64,000 nt of DNA from NCBI GenBank assembly GCA_900539945.1, contig UQDV01000009.1, positions 1-64,000 on the forward strand, read 5' to 3'. Under the pieces are notes generated by a model. It was not told where the DNA came from. It did not search any database and worked only from the letters and a program-made list of their open reading frames with translations. The DNA is from an uncultured Faecalibacterium sp. (GTDB lineage Bacteria; Bacillota; Clostridia; Oscillospirales; Ruminococcaceae). Made by a program: the position numbers and the translations under genes. Positions 8,396 to 16,942 of the stretch are shown in pieces; position 1 is the first letter of the stretch, and every line of letters begins with the position of its first letter.

Positions 8396-8875
8396 ATGTT
8401 GAATGTTGTTGCCATCATGGGCCGCCTTGTGGCGGACCCTGAACTGCGCACCACGCCCCAGGGCATCAATGTGTGCAGTTTCCGCATCGCCTGCGACCGC
8501 AATTTTGCACGTCAGGGCGAGCAGCGTCAGGCCGATTTCATTGATATCGTCGCTTGGCGTTCGCAGGCCGAGTTTGTGAGCAAGTATTTCCAGAAAGGCA
8601 GTCTGATCGCCATTGACGGCAGCATCCAGACCCGCCAGTATCAGGACAAGAACGGCAACAACCGCACGGCTTTTGAGATCGTGGCCAACAACATCAACTT
8701 TGCAGGCCCCAAGAACAGCAATGCAGGCGGCGGAGCAAATTATCAGAATTCTGCTCCGTCCTACCAGAACGCAGCCCCTGCCCGCCCGGCCGCTGTGGAG
8801 GCAGCTCCCAGCTATTCCGCCGGCAATGCCGATGACTTTGCCGTCATCGACGACAGCGACGACCTGCCGTTCTGA
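8396..8875 (+). CDS. ssb: Single-stranded DNA-binding protein
   Basis: 159 residues. The OB-fold occupies about residues 1-105 (LNVVAIMGRLVADPELR, then FIDIVAWRSQAEF), followed by a flexible Asn/Ala/Pro-rich linker and the acidic tip DDSDDLPF that recruits repair and replication partners. It protects single-stranded DNA during replication. It sits between rpsF and rpsR with AAGGAG before the ATG. Confidence 0.97.
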   Translation: MLNVVAIMGRLVADPELRTTPQGINVCSFRIACDRNFARQGEQRQADFIDIVAWRSQAEFVSKYFQKGSLIAIDGSIQTRQYQDKNGNNRTAFEIVANNINFAGPKNSNAGGGANYQNSAPSYQNAAPARPAAVEAAPSYSAGNADDFAVIDDSDDLPF

Positions 8876-8921
8876 CCCGAAACGGTCCATCCGTTAAAAA
8901 TCCAATAGGAGGTAATAAGCA

Positions 8922-9179
8922 ATGGCTTTTGAAAGAACCGAAGGCTCTCGCCCCGCACGCCCCATGCGTCGCGGCCGCAAGAAGGTTTGCAGCTTCTGTG
9001 TCGATCGCATCGACACCATCGATTACAAGGACGTGCCCCGTCTGCGTAAGTACGTCTCTGAGCGTGCAAAGATCATTCCCCGCCGTGTGACCGGCACTTG
9101 CGCTTATCATCAGCGCGCACTGACCATCGCCATCAAGCGTGCTCGTCACGTTGCTCTGATGCCCTACGTCAGCGACTAA
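8922..9179 (+). CDS. rpsR: 30S ribosomal protein S18
   Basis: 85 residues. S18 forms a dimer with S6 on the small subunit platform. [11 protein letters not shown] and the [20 protein letters not shown] segment are diagnostic, and the Cys pair of zinc-containing S18 is partly kept (CSFC). AGGAGG lies 12 bases before the ATG. Last gene of the operon, followed by a strong terminator. Confidence 0.97.
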   Translation: MAFERTEGSRPARPMRRGRKKVCSFCVDRIDTIDYKDVPRLRKYVSERAKIIPRRVTGTCAYHQRALTIAIKRARHVALMPYVSD

Positions 9180-9221
9180 TCTTTAAAACATCAACCCAAT
9201 CAAAATAATCAGCAATCAGCA

Positions 9222-9260
9222 AAGGCTCTTTCCCGATGACAAGGGAAAGAGCCTTTTTTC
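9222..9260 (+). terminator. Terminator of the rpsF operon
   Basis: AAGGCTCTTTCCC pairs with GGGAAAGAGCCTT across a short loop and is followed by a run of T. Confidence 0.92.
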
Positions 9261-9280
9261 TGCCTTCGCGCATAAAAAGA

Positions 9281-9312
9281 GACGGGCACTCCCCTTTCCG
9301 GGGTGCCCGTCC
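9281..9312 (-). terminator. Terminator of the Ig-like protein gene
   Basis: GACGGGCAC pairs with GTGCCCGTC; on the minus strand the hairpin is followed by CTCTTTTTATG. It lies just after the stop of the gene at 9346-10356. Confidence 0.75.
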
Positions 9313-9345
9313 CATCGCTTTGTCTTCCGGTTTTGCGGCAGGCGG

Positions 9346-10356
9346 TTACTCGAACAGTTTCTGGAACAGTTTCTGGAACAGGCCGCCCAGGCCGAAGAAG
9401 GAATCTGCTTTCTTCTTTTTCTGTGCACCGACGGAGCCGGTGTACACTTTGCAAGAAGCGCAGCGGCCTTCGGCGGAGGTCGCCGTGATCACGGCCTGAC
9501 CGTCGCCCACGGCGGTGACATTGCCGTTAGCGTCCACCACAGCGGCGGCGGTGTTGCTGCTGGTCCATGTGATGGGCACGGTCTCCGGGTTCGCCACCGC
9601 CACCTTTGCGCGGAGCGCGCCCTGTGCGCCGATGCTTTCCAGATACATGCAGGACTTGTTCAGAGTCACGCGGCCGATGTTGTTCTGGACCGTGACCGTG
9701 CAGGACAGCGTGCCGCTGCGGTAGGTGGTGGCATAGATGGTGGCGGTGCCCTCCTGATACGCGGTAAGGTTGCCGTTGCGGTCAACGGAGACAACGGCAG
9801 GGTTGGAGCTGCGCCACTGGAGCACATCATCATAGCCGTTCCTGCTCTTCAGATACAGCTGGCTGCGGGGCTGGGGGTTGTTGTACTCGATCTCCATCGA
9901 GAGAACGCTTGTGTTCAGCTGGCTGGCCTCATCGACGTAGACTATGCAGCTGCCGACAGAGCCGCCAGCTGAGCGGGCAGTGATGATGGCCGTGCCCTGA
10001 CTCCAGCCGGTCACGCAGCCATTGCCGTCCACAGTGGCAACGCTGGCGTTGCTGCTGGTCCAGGTGATGCGGCTGGACTGGTCTTCCACATACAGCACCT
10101 TGAGGTATTGGCTGGTGCTGCTGCTTCCGGGCTGAATGGTCAGATACAGCTCGTCCTGATCCAGACGGATGTAGCCGTAAGTATCATCGTAGCTGATATA
10201 GCCGTCGCCATCGTAATAATAGTAGTCGTTTGCCTGCCCCAGTACTTCCGGGGCGGCCTGATCCGGCGCAAGCGCCGAAGCTGCCTGCGGCGCGGCGATC
10301 AGCACCCCGCAGGCGAGGGCTGCAGCCGCAAGGGGAAGCAGTTTTTTCCGTTTCAT
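9346..10356 (-). CDS. Secreted protein with bacterial Ig-like (BIG_2) domains
   Basis: 336 residues from the ATG at 10356, preceded by AAGGAA. A Sec signal peptide (MKRKKLLPLAAAALA...SALA) is followed by a Tyr/Asp-rich stretch. Three BIG_2-like repeats then each show the pattern ITWTSSN.A.V.VD.NG.VT (near residues 95, 180 and 265). The C-terminus is unusual: KKKK, then an amphipathic tail with a duplicated LFQK unit, encoded by a 12-base direct repeat at about 9352-9380. There is no LPXTG motif, so surface anchoring would rely on another mechanism. Function unknown; cell-surface adhesion is the usual guess for BIG_2 proteins. Confidence 0.78.
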   Translation of the reverse strand: MKRKKLLPLAAAALACGVLIAAPQAASALAPDQAAPEVLGQANDYYYYDGDGYISYDDTYGYIRLDQDELYLTIQPGSSSTSQYLKVLYVEDQSSRITWTSSNASVATVDGNGCVTGWSQGTAIITARSAGGSVGSCIVYVDEASQLNTSVLSMEIEYNNPQPRSQLYLKSRNGYDDVLQWRSSNPAVVSVDRNGNLTAYQEGTATIYATTYRSGTLSCTVTVQNNIGRVTLNKSCMYLESIGAQGALRAKVAVANPETVPITWTSSNTAAAVVDANGNVTAVGDGQAVITATSAEGRCASCKVYTGSVGAQKKKKADSFFGLGGLFQKLFQKLFE

Positions 10357-10552
10357 GAGCAGATTCCTTTCCGTGCATCGTCCAATAAAAGTGGCGGCAC
10401 GTTCAATATTCCTGATACTAGGATACACCCTGGAAGGATTCTTTTCCAGTTCTTTTCTATATATAATTTGTATTTTGTAACAAATAACAGAAGCAGGTGT
10501 CGAAAACCGTCATTCTGACACAACGTTCCCCTGCTGCTCTTCCCCGTTCCCG

Positions 10553-10639
10553 CTCGTAATGCAGCCAGAGGCTGACGATTTTTATGGTCTGTTCTTCTTC
10601 ACAGACCTGATACACCAACCGATGCTGTAAGTGTACGTT
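10553..10639 (-). pseudogene. Relic of a YoeB/RelE-type toxin C-terminus
   Basis: In the 10357-10892 region without genes, the minus strand encodes HLQHRLVYQVCEEEQTIKI followed by VSLWLHYE. This closely matches the C-terminal third of Txe/YoeB mRNA interferases, including the RLVYQV core and the catalytic-end HYE. The N-terminal two thirds is not recognisable in frame, no ribosome site is present, and no antitoxin gene flanks it. I read it as a decayed toxin-antitoxin module. Confidence 0.55.
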
Positions 10640-10867
10640 CTTTGCAATGTCAACTGCGTTTTGCCGCTGATTTTTCCTCTCTTTCTCCCCTCTTTCAACC
10701 GGGAACGCTCCCGCAAAAAGTTACAAAGCGGTACGGTTTTGCCGGTAGTTTCTGACCGTTCCCGGGAATTTGCGGGAAGTCCAGTGCGTTTTGCTCTGCT
10801 GGCAAATCAATCTGCACAAAAACAGGTCGGGAGCATGTACAGATTGCACGAAACTGTTTTTTCATTC

Positions 10868-10931
10868 TTGATTTTTTATACGGAATGTGCCATACTATAG
10901 CCACTGGAAACGTTCCCGACAACGTTTCCGA
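10868..10931 (+). promoter_or_regulatory. lacI-family promoter with operator dyad
   Basis: A TACTAT box at 10893 has a weak TTGATT 19 bases before it. Directly downstream, GGAAACGTT (10906) and AACGTTTCC (10921) form an inverted repeat with the CG-centred half sites typical of LacI-family operators. Its place over the transcription start suggests autorepression. Confidence 0.65.
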
Positions 10932-10961
10932 TAGTTCTTTCAGAGATGAGGGATTCCGGCA

Positions 10962-11969
10962 ATGGGCAACATGACGATCAAAGATATCGCACGGATCAGC
11001 GGCTGTTCCGTCAGCACGATCTCCCGTGTGATCAACGATCGCCCGGATGTCCGGCCGGAGACCAAGGAACGAGTCCTGGAGGTAATGCGGGAAGCAGGCT
11101 TTGTGCCCAACACCAACGCACGGCAGCTCAAGATCCAGCAGTCGCGCAGCCTGGTGTTCGTGGTCAAAGGCACCCGCAACATCTTCTTCTCCGACTTTCT
11201 TGTGCAGCTGCAGCGGGCCGCCACCCTTTACGGGTACAACGGCATCGTCTCCTATCTGGACGAGAATGCCAACGAGATCGACGCCGCTGAAAAGATCCTG
11301 CGCGAGATCAAACCCAAAGGCATGATCTTCCTGGGCGGCAGCGTTGCAAACTTCCAGAAAGGATTTGCCAACATCAGCGTCCCTTCGGTGCTGGCCACCC
11401 TCGTGTCGGACGAGCTGGACTTTCCCAACCTGTCCATGGTGGGCGTGGATGACCGGGCAGCCGCCTATCAGGCAGTGTCCTACCTCATCCAGCAGGGCCA
11501 CCGCAAAATCGCCGTGCTGGGCGGCCCGGCCACGAGCCACCCCAGCATGATGCGCCGTCAGGGTGCGCAGCAAGCCATGGAGGATGCGGGCATTCGCTTC
11601 GAGGACAAGCTCTACGGCCTGTCCAACTACGATTTCGAGTCCGCGTATCACGCCATGAATGGGCTTCTGGCCCGCCGGGCTGAGTTCACTGCCCTGTTTG
11701 CCATGAGCGATGTGATCGCCTTTGGTGCCATCCGGGCGCTGGTGAGCGCTGGGCTCCGGGTGCCGGAGGATGTGTCGGTCATCGGCTTTGATGGCATTAC
11801 GATGTCCCGCTACTGTGTGCCTGTGATGACCACCATCGTACAGCCCAGCGAGCAGATCGCCCTGCAGAGCATTGAGCTGCTGGTGCGGCAGATCGAGCAC
11901 GGCACCCCCGCTCAGACCGTGACGCTGCAGCCGGAGCTGCAGCAGGGCGAGAGCGTAAGGGCCCTCTGA
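10962..11969 (+). CDS. LacI-family transcriptional regulator of the maltodextrin operon
   Basis: 335 residues. The helix-turn-helix TIKDIARISGCSVSTISRVIND is at residues 5-26, followed by a periplasmic-binding-protein-like effector domain (VLGGPATSHPSMMRRQG, then VSVIGFDGITMS). Immediately downstream lie a sugar-binding protein, two permeases and a 4-alpha-glucanotransferase, so it most likely senses maltose or maltodextrin. The inverted repeat overlapping its own promoter points to autoregulation. A short hairpin (11982-11999) separates it from the binding-protein gene, which may be cotranscribed. Confidence 0.92.
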   Translation: MGNMTIKDIARISGCSVSTISRVINDRPDVRPETKERVLEVMREAGFVPNTNARQLKIQQSRSLVFVVKGTRNIFFSDFLVQLQRAATLYGYNGIVSYLDENANEIDAAEKILREIKPKGMIFLGGSVANFQKGFANISVPSVLATLVSDELDFPNLSMVGVDDRAAAYQAVSYLIQQGHRKIAVLGGPATSHPSMMRRQGAQQAMEDAGIRFEDKLYGLSNYDFESAYHAMNGLLARRAEFTALFAMSDVIAFGAIRALVSAGLRVPEDVSVIGFDGITMSRYCVPVMTTIVQPSEQIALQSIELLVRQIEHGTPAQTVTLQPELQQGESVRAL

Positions 11970-12043
11970 ATTTTGTATTCCCTCCGTCGAAGGACGGAGA
12001 GTATATAGTTGATCTTTAATTTTAATAAGAAGGAGAACTTATT

Positions 12044-13384
12044 ATGAAAAAGATGATCACTCGTCGTAACTTCCTGAAGGCCGCTGGCGTTTCCGCCGCT
12101 GCTCTGGGTCTGGCTGCCTGCGGCGGTTCTTCCAGCAGCACCGCTTCCTCTGCCGCCGGTTCTACCGCTGCTTCCAGCACCGCTGCAAAGGCAGACGGCA
12201 AGGTCTACTACCTGAACTTCAAGCCCGAGCAGGATCAGGCTTGGCAGGATCTGGCTAAGGTCTACACCGAGGAGACCGGCGTGCCCGTGACCGTGGTCAC
12301 CGCTGCTTCCGGCCAGTACGAGACCACCCTGATGAGCGAGATGGAGAAGAGCGAGGCTCCCACCCTGTTCCAGGTGAACGGCCCTGTGGGTCTGGCCAAC
12401 TGGAAGGATTACTGCTACGACCTGTCCGGCAGCCAGCTGTACGGTGAGCTGACCAGCGATTCCTTCGCACTGAAGGATGGCGACGCCGTTGCCGCGATCG
12501 CCTACGTTATCGAGACCTACGGCATCATCTACAACAAGGAGCTGCTGACCGCCGCTGGCTATACCCAGGACGACATCAAGGGCTTTGACGATCTGAAGAA
12601 GGTCGCTGACGACATCCAGGCTCGCAAGGCTGAGCTGGGCGTGGACGGTGCCTTTACCTCCGCCGGTATGGATGGTTCTTCCGACTGGCGTTTCAAGACC
12701 CATCTGGCCAACCTGCCCATCTACTACGAGTACAAGGCTGACGGCATCGGCTCCACCGACGCCATCAAGGGCACCTATCTGGACAACTACAAGCAGATCT
12801 GGGACCTGTACATCACCGACTCCACCTGCGACCCCAAGCTGCTGGCTTCCAAGACCGGCAACGACGCTGTGGCGGAATTCGTGGACAAGAAGGCTGTGTT
12901 CTATCAGAACGGCACTTGGGCTTACGGCGATGTTTCCAGCCTGGGTGACGACAACCTGGGCATGCTGCCCATCTACATCGGCGTAGAGGGCGAAGAGAAC
13001 CAGGGCCTGTGCACCGGTTCCGAGAACTTCTGGTGTGTCAACAACGCCGCTTCTGAGGCCGACATCCAGGCTACGCTGGACTTCCTGTACTGGTGTGTCA
13101 CCTCCGACAAGGGCACCAGCGCCATGGCCGACGACATGGGCTTCGTGATCCCCTTCAAGGCTGCCAAGGATTCCACCAACCCCCTGATCGGCATTGCAAA
13201 CCAGTATGTGGCTGACGGCAAGACCAGTGTGGACTGGTGCTTCTCCACCATGCCTTCCGAGGAGTGGAAGAACGGCGTGGGCAGCGCTCTGACTGCATAC
13301 GCAGCAGGCACCGGCAAGTGGGACGACGTTGTCACCGCATTTGTGGATGGCTGGGCCAAGGAGTACAAGCTGGCCAACGGCTAA
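12044..13384 (+). CDS. ABC transporter maltose/maltodextrin-type substrate-binding lipoprotein
   Basis: 446 residues. The N-terminus combines a twin-arginine-like motif (TRRNFLKAAG) with a lipobox (LAAC at about residue 26), then a Ser/Ala/Thr-rich linker. The rest is a family-1 extracellular solute-binding fold (ITYIIYNKELL-like segment, ENFWCVNNAASEADIQATLDFLYW). It would be lipid-anchored outside the membrane and hand sugars to the two permeases downstream. AAGGAG precedes the ATG. A strong terminator directly after the gene suggests it is made in excess over the permeases. Substrate is inferred from the adjacent 4-alpha-glucanotransferase. Confidence 0.92.
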   Translation: MKKMITRRNFLKAAGVSAAALGLAACGGSSSSTASSAAGSTAASSTAAKADGKVYYLNFKPEQDQAWQDLAKVYTEETGVPVTVVTAASGQYETTLMSEMEKSEAPTLFQVNGPVGLANWKDYCYDLSGSQLYGELTSDSFALKDGDAVAAIAYVIETYGIIYNKELLTAAGYTQDDIKGFDDLKKVADDIQARKAELGVDGAFTSAGMDGSSDWRFKTHLANLPIYYEYKADGIGSTDAIKGTYLDNYKQIWDLYITDSTCDPKLLASKTGNDAVAEFVDKKAVFYQNGTWAYGDVSSLGDDNLGMLPIYIGVEGEENQGLCTGSENFWCVNNAASEADIQATLDFLYWCVTSDKGTSAMADDMGFVIPFKAAKDSTNPLIGIANQYVADGKTSVDWCFSTMPSEEWKNGVGSALTAYAAGTGKWDDVVTAFVDGWAKEYKLANG

Positions 13385-13418
13385 GCCTTTGACCGGAGTT
13401 TTCCCTAAGAACTGAACC

Positions 13419-13460
13419 GGGAGGCGGGCGAAGAAGTTCGCCCGCCTCCCTTCTTTTTTT
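13419..13460 (+). terminator. Intra-operon terminator after the binding protein
   Basis: A 14-bp perfect stem (13419-13432 with 13437-13450), GAAG loop and T-rich tail. It lies inside the operon, so partial read-through would set the ratio of binding protein to permease. Confidence 0.9.
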
Positions 13461-13489
13461 GACAACCACTCCATCGCAGGAGGTATATC

Positions 13490-14341
13490 ATGCAAAAAGC
13501 CATCAGCAAATACTGGCCGGTGTTTGTGCTGCCTACTCTGGTCGCCTTTATCATCGGCTTCATCTGGCCCTTCATCTGGGGCACTTACCTGTCTTTCCAG
13601 CGGTTCACCACCGTGAGCAAGACCACCTTCGTGGGCATCCAGAACTACATTTCGGTATTCCAGGATTCCACCTTCCTCCATGCCTTTGGCTTTACGGCGG
13701 TCTTTACTGTGGTGAGCACCGTGCTCATCAACGTGTGTGCCTTTGCCATTGCTCTGGTGCTCACCCGCGGCATCAAGGGCACCAACCTGTTCCGTACCGT
13801 GTACTTCATGCCCAACCTGATCGGCGGCATCCTGCTGGGCTACATCTGGCAGATCCTGCTCAACGGCGTGCTGGCCAACCTGCAGAAGCCCCTGCTGGCA
13901 CTGGATGCCAAGGCTGGTTTCATCGGTCTGGTCATCCTGATGTGCTGGCAGCAGATCGGTTACATGATGATCATCTATGTGGCCGGCCTGCAGAGCGTGC
14001 CCGGCGACCTGATCGAGGCCGCCAAGATCGACGGTGCCAACGACCGCGAGATCCTGTTCAAGATCAAGATCCCCATGGTCATGCCCAGTGTGACCATCTG
14101 CACCTTCCTCACCCTGACCAACAGCTTCAAGCTGTTTGACCAGAACGTGGCCCTGACCGCCGGTGAACCCGCCAACGCCAGTGAAATGCTGGCCCTGAAC
14201 ATCTACAACACCTTCTACGGCCGCTCCGGTGCCCAGTGGAAGGGCATTGGTCAGGCAAAGGCTGTGGTGTTCTTCCTGATCGTGGTGGTCATCTCGCTCA
14301 TCCAGCTCCACTTTACCCGCTCCAAGGAGGTGCAGCAGTAA
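13490..14341 (+). CDS. ABC transporter permease, MalF type
   Basis: 283 residues, six hydrophobic segments, no long MalF N-terminal insert. The EAA loop that contacts the ATPase reads VPGDLIEAAKIDGANDREILFKIKIP-like near residue 170 (split motif: EAAKIDGAN, then IKIPMVMP). It forms the membrane channel with the next permease, whose ATG overlaps its stop codon (TAATG). No ATPase gene is present here; a shared MsmK-type ATPase encoded elsewhere is likely. Confidence 0.93.
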   Translation: MQKAISKYWPVFVLPTLVAFIIGFIWPFIWGTYLSFQRFTTVSKTTFVGIQNYISVFQDSTFLHAFGFTAVFTVVSTVLINVCAFAIALVLTRGIKGTNLFRTVYFMPNLIGGILLGYIWQILLNGVLANLQKPLLALDAKAGFIGLVILMCWQQIGYMMIIYVAGLQSVPGDLIEAAKIDGANDREILFKIKIPMVMPSVTICTFLTLTNSFKLFDQNVALTAGEPANASEMLALNIYNTFYGRSGAQWKGIGQAKAVVFFLIVVVISLIQLHFTRSKEVQQ

Positions 14342-15183
14342 TGCCTAAACAGAAAAAGATGTGGGATAACATCCTCACCGTCATCATGAGTGTGCTGTGC
14401 CTGCTGTGGATCTACCCCATCGTGCTGATCCTGCTGAACAGCCTGAAAAAAGAGGGCACCTTTACCACCTCCACGGTGTTCCAGCTGCCCACGAAGGAGA
14501 CCTTTGTGGGCCTGTCCAACTACGTTTACGGCGTGACCAAGATGGGCTTTCTGTCCAGCCTGGGCTACAGCCTTCTGATCACCATTACCAGTGTGTTCCT
14601 GATCCTGCTGTGCTGCTCCATGACCGGCTGGTACCTCACCCGCGTGAACAACAAGCTGAGCAAGTTCATGAACCTGCTGATCGTGTTCTCCATGGTCGTG
14701 CCCTTCCAGATGGTCATGTTCACCCTGTCTAAGACTGCTGACCAGCTGAAGCTGAACACCCCCTGGAACATCTGCATCATCTACCTGGGCTTCGGTGCCG
14801 GTCTGGCCGTGTTCATGTTCACCGGCTTTATGAAGAGCGTGCCCATGGAGATTGAGGAAGCCGCCATGATCGACGGCTGCAACCCCATCCAGATCTTCTT
14901 TAAGGTCGTGTTCCCCATCCTGAAGCCTACCATGATCTCCACTGCCATTCTGGAGACTATGTGGGTGTGGAACGACTACCTGCTGCCCACCCTGGTTCTG
15001 GACATCAAGAAGTACCGCACCATCCCCATGGCCATCCAATACTTCCGCGGTGGCTACGGTCGTGTGGAGCTGGCCCCCATGATGGCCTGCATCATCATTG
15101 CCATCATCCCCATCATCATCCTGTATATGACCTGCCAGAAGTACATCATCGAGGGCGTCGTGGCAGGTGCTGTCAAGGGCTAA
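14341..15183 (+). CDS. ABC transporter permease, MalG type
   Basis: 280 residues. The start at 14341 is translationally coupled to the previous gene, and AAGGAGGT lies just before it inside that gene. Six transmembrane segments are visible, with the EAA loop as EIEEAAMIDGCNPIQIFFKV and the MalG-like end segment WNDYLLP. Second half of the membrane channel. Followed by the glucanotransferase gene after 13 bases. Confidence 0.94.
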   Translation: MPKQKKMWDNILTVIMSVLCLLWIYPIVLILLNSLKKEGTFTTSTVFQLPTKETFVGLSNYVYGVTKMGFLSSLGYSLLITITSVFLILLCCSMTGWYLTRVNNKLSKFMNLLIVFSMVVPFQMVMFTLSKTADQLKLNTPWNICIIYLGFGAGLAVFMFTGFMKSVPMEIEEAAMIDGCNPIQIFFKVVFPILKPTMISTAILETMWVWNDYLLPTLVLDIKKYRTIPMAIQYFRGGYGRVELAPMMACIIIAIIPIIILYMTCQKYIIEGVVAGAVKG

Positions 15184-15196
15184 GGAGGTGCGCACC

Positions 15197-16669
15197 ATGC
15201 GTGCAAGCGGCATTCTGATGCCCGTGTTCAGCCTGCCGGGGCCCTTTGGCATCGGCACGCTGGGCAAAGAGGCCTTCGCATTTGTCGATTTCCTCGCCGA
15301 GGCAAAACAGACCTACTGGCAGATTTTGCCCATCGGCCCCACCGGCTACGGTGACAGCCCTTACCAGAGTTTTTCCGCCTTCGCCGGCAACCCCTACTTC
15401 ATTGACTACCGCCTGCTGGCCGACACCGGTCTGCTGACGGCCGATGAAGTGCCCGCCGCACGGCCTGTAGGCCCCATCGACTACGGCGCACTGTACAACG
15501 AGCGGCCTGTGATCCTGAAAAAGGCAGCCGACCGCCTGCTGGCAGCCCCCTCCCCCGCCTATGAAGCCTTCTGCGAGGCGCAGAGCTTCTGGCTGGAGGA
15601 TTACGCCCTGTTTATGGCTGTCAAGGCCGAACAGGGGCAGGCAGGCCTTGCCGACTGGCCGGATGACCTGCGCTGCCGCAAACCGGAAGCCATTGCTGCC
15701 GCAAAACAGCGTCTCGCCGGTGCGGTGGATTACTACAAGGCGGTGCAATTCTTCTTCTACACTCAGTGGAACGCCCTGAAGGCTTACGCCAACGGCAAGG
15801 GCGTCCGCCTGGTGGGCGATATTCCCATCTATGTCAGCCCGGATTCCAGTGACCTGTGGACCCACCCGGAGCTGTTCCAGACCGACGGAGAAATGCATCT
15901 GACCCAGGTGGCCGGATGCCCGCCGGACGCCTTTGCAGCAGACGGCCAGCTGTGGGGCAACCCCCTGTATGACTGGCCCACGCACAAAGCCACCGGCTTT
16001 GCCTGGTGGAAACGCCGGATGCAGCACGCCACCTCCATTTACGATGTGGTGCGCATCGACCATTTCCGCGGTTTTGAGAGCTACTACTCCATCCCCGCCG
16101 GAAACAAGACCGCAGCGGGCGGCCACTGGGAAAAGGGCCCGGACCGTGATTTTATCCACACCATGCACGAAGCTTTGGGCGAAGGCGGCATCATTGCCGA
16201 GGACCTGGGCTACCTGACCCCGGAGGTCAAGGCCATGCTGGCAGAGAGCGGCTACCCCGGCATGAAGATCATGCAGTTTGCCTTTGACAGCCGGGAGTCC
16301 GGCAATTACCTGCCTCATACCTACCCCCGCAACAGCGTGGTGTACACCGGCACCCATGACAACGTGACCACCGAAGGCTGGCGCACCAATGCCAGCCCGG
16401 AAGATGTGGCCTATGCCTGCCGCTACCTGCGCTGCAAGCCGGAGGATCTGACCGAGGCCATGATCTGCGCCTGCCTTGCCAGTGTGTCGGACATGGCGAT
16501 TATTCCGCTGGCCGACTGGCTGCATCTGGGCAGTGAGGCCCGCATCAACACCCCCAGTACCCAGGGTGCCAACTGGCAGTGGCGGCTCGGCAGCCCTATG
16601 CCCGGCAGCCTTGCAGCACACATCGCACAGCTGACTGCACTGTACGAGCGCACCCCCTGCGGCGAATAA
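15197..16669 (+). CDS. malQ: 4-alpha-glucanotransferase (first copy)
   Basis: 490 residues, GH77 amylomaltase. It transfers alpha-1,4-glucan segments between maltodextrins and releases glucose in the cytoplasm. Signatures: YWQILPIGPTGYGDSPYQSF near residue 45, the nucleophile region DVVRIDHFRGF, acid/base in IIAEDLGYLTPEV and the VYTGTHDN motif. I chose 15197 because AAGGAGG lies 8 bases before it. Last gene of the maltodextrin operon, followed by a terminator. A paralogue lies at 59793-61295 beside a PTS permease. Confidence 0.96.
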   Translation: MRASGILMPVFSLPGPFGIGTLGKEAFAFVDFLAEAKQTYWQILPIGPTGYGDSPYQSFSAFAGNPYFIDYRLLADTGLLTADEVPAARPVGPIDYGALYNERPVILKKAADRLLAAPSPAYEAFCEAQSFWLEDYALFMAVKAEQGQAGLADWPDDLRCRKPEAIAAAKQRLAGAVDYYKAVQFFFYTQWNALKAYANGKGVRLVGDIPIYVSPDSSDLWTHPELFQTDGEMHLTQVAGCPPDAFAADGQLWGNPLYDWPTHKATGFAWWKRRMQHATSIYDVVRIDHFRGFESYYSIPAGNKTAAGGHWEKGPDRDFIHTMHEALGEGGIIAEDLGYLTPEVKAMLAESGYPGMKIMQFAFDSRESGNYLPHTYPRNSVVYTGTHDNVTTEGWRTNASPEDVAYACRYLRCKPEDLTEAMICACLASVSDMAIIPLADWLHLGSEARINTPSTQGANWQWRLGSPMPGSLAAHIAQLTALYERTPCGE

Positions 16670-16686
16670 GCGTTTTCTCCCCTTTT

Positions 16687-16721
16687 GGCATCCGCAGCTT
16701 CCGGCTGCGGATGCCTTTTTT
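16687..16721 (+). terminator. Terminator of the maltodextrin operon
   Basis: A 12-bp perfect stem (16687-16698 with 16704-16715) and a T run. Confidence 0.92.
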
Positions 16722-16854
16722 GCGTTTTTGCGGAACATTTTTTCAGCGGCCGAAAGCGCCGCATTCACACTGTTTCCATCGTCTGTTCGCAGTTATTCTC
16801 TTGTCCGTTCACGGTTTGTTCACAAAGGTATCATCTTTTTTTTCGCCGCATCCC

Positions 16855-16883
16855 TTGTTATTTTTATACAGATATGCTACAAT
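16855..16883 (+). promoter_or_regulatory. Promoter of the MAM-like gene pair
   Basis: TTGTTA and TACAAT with a 17-base spacer, 60 bases before the ATG at 16943. Confidence 0.75.
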
Positions 16884-16942
16884 TCAGATAACATATCGTC
16901 TGCCTTTGGGCGGATTTCACGAGTGAAAGGAGCCTTTCCATT

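Noticed and set aside
9346..9385. CRISPR-like repeat
   Set aside because: The 12-base repeat is coding, tandem without spacers and occurs only about two and a half times. No CRISPR array was seen anywhere in the window.
11912..14311. A 799-residue open frame antisense to the sugar-binding protein and MalF-type permease
   Set aside because: It is a high-GC shadow frame with low-complexity His/Gly/Val/Gln-rich translation, no ribosome site, and full overlap with clearly identified genes.
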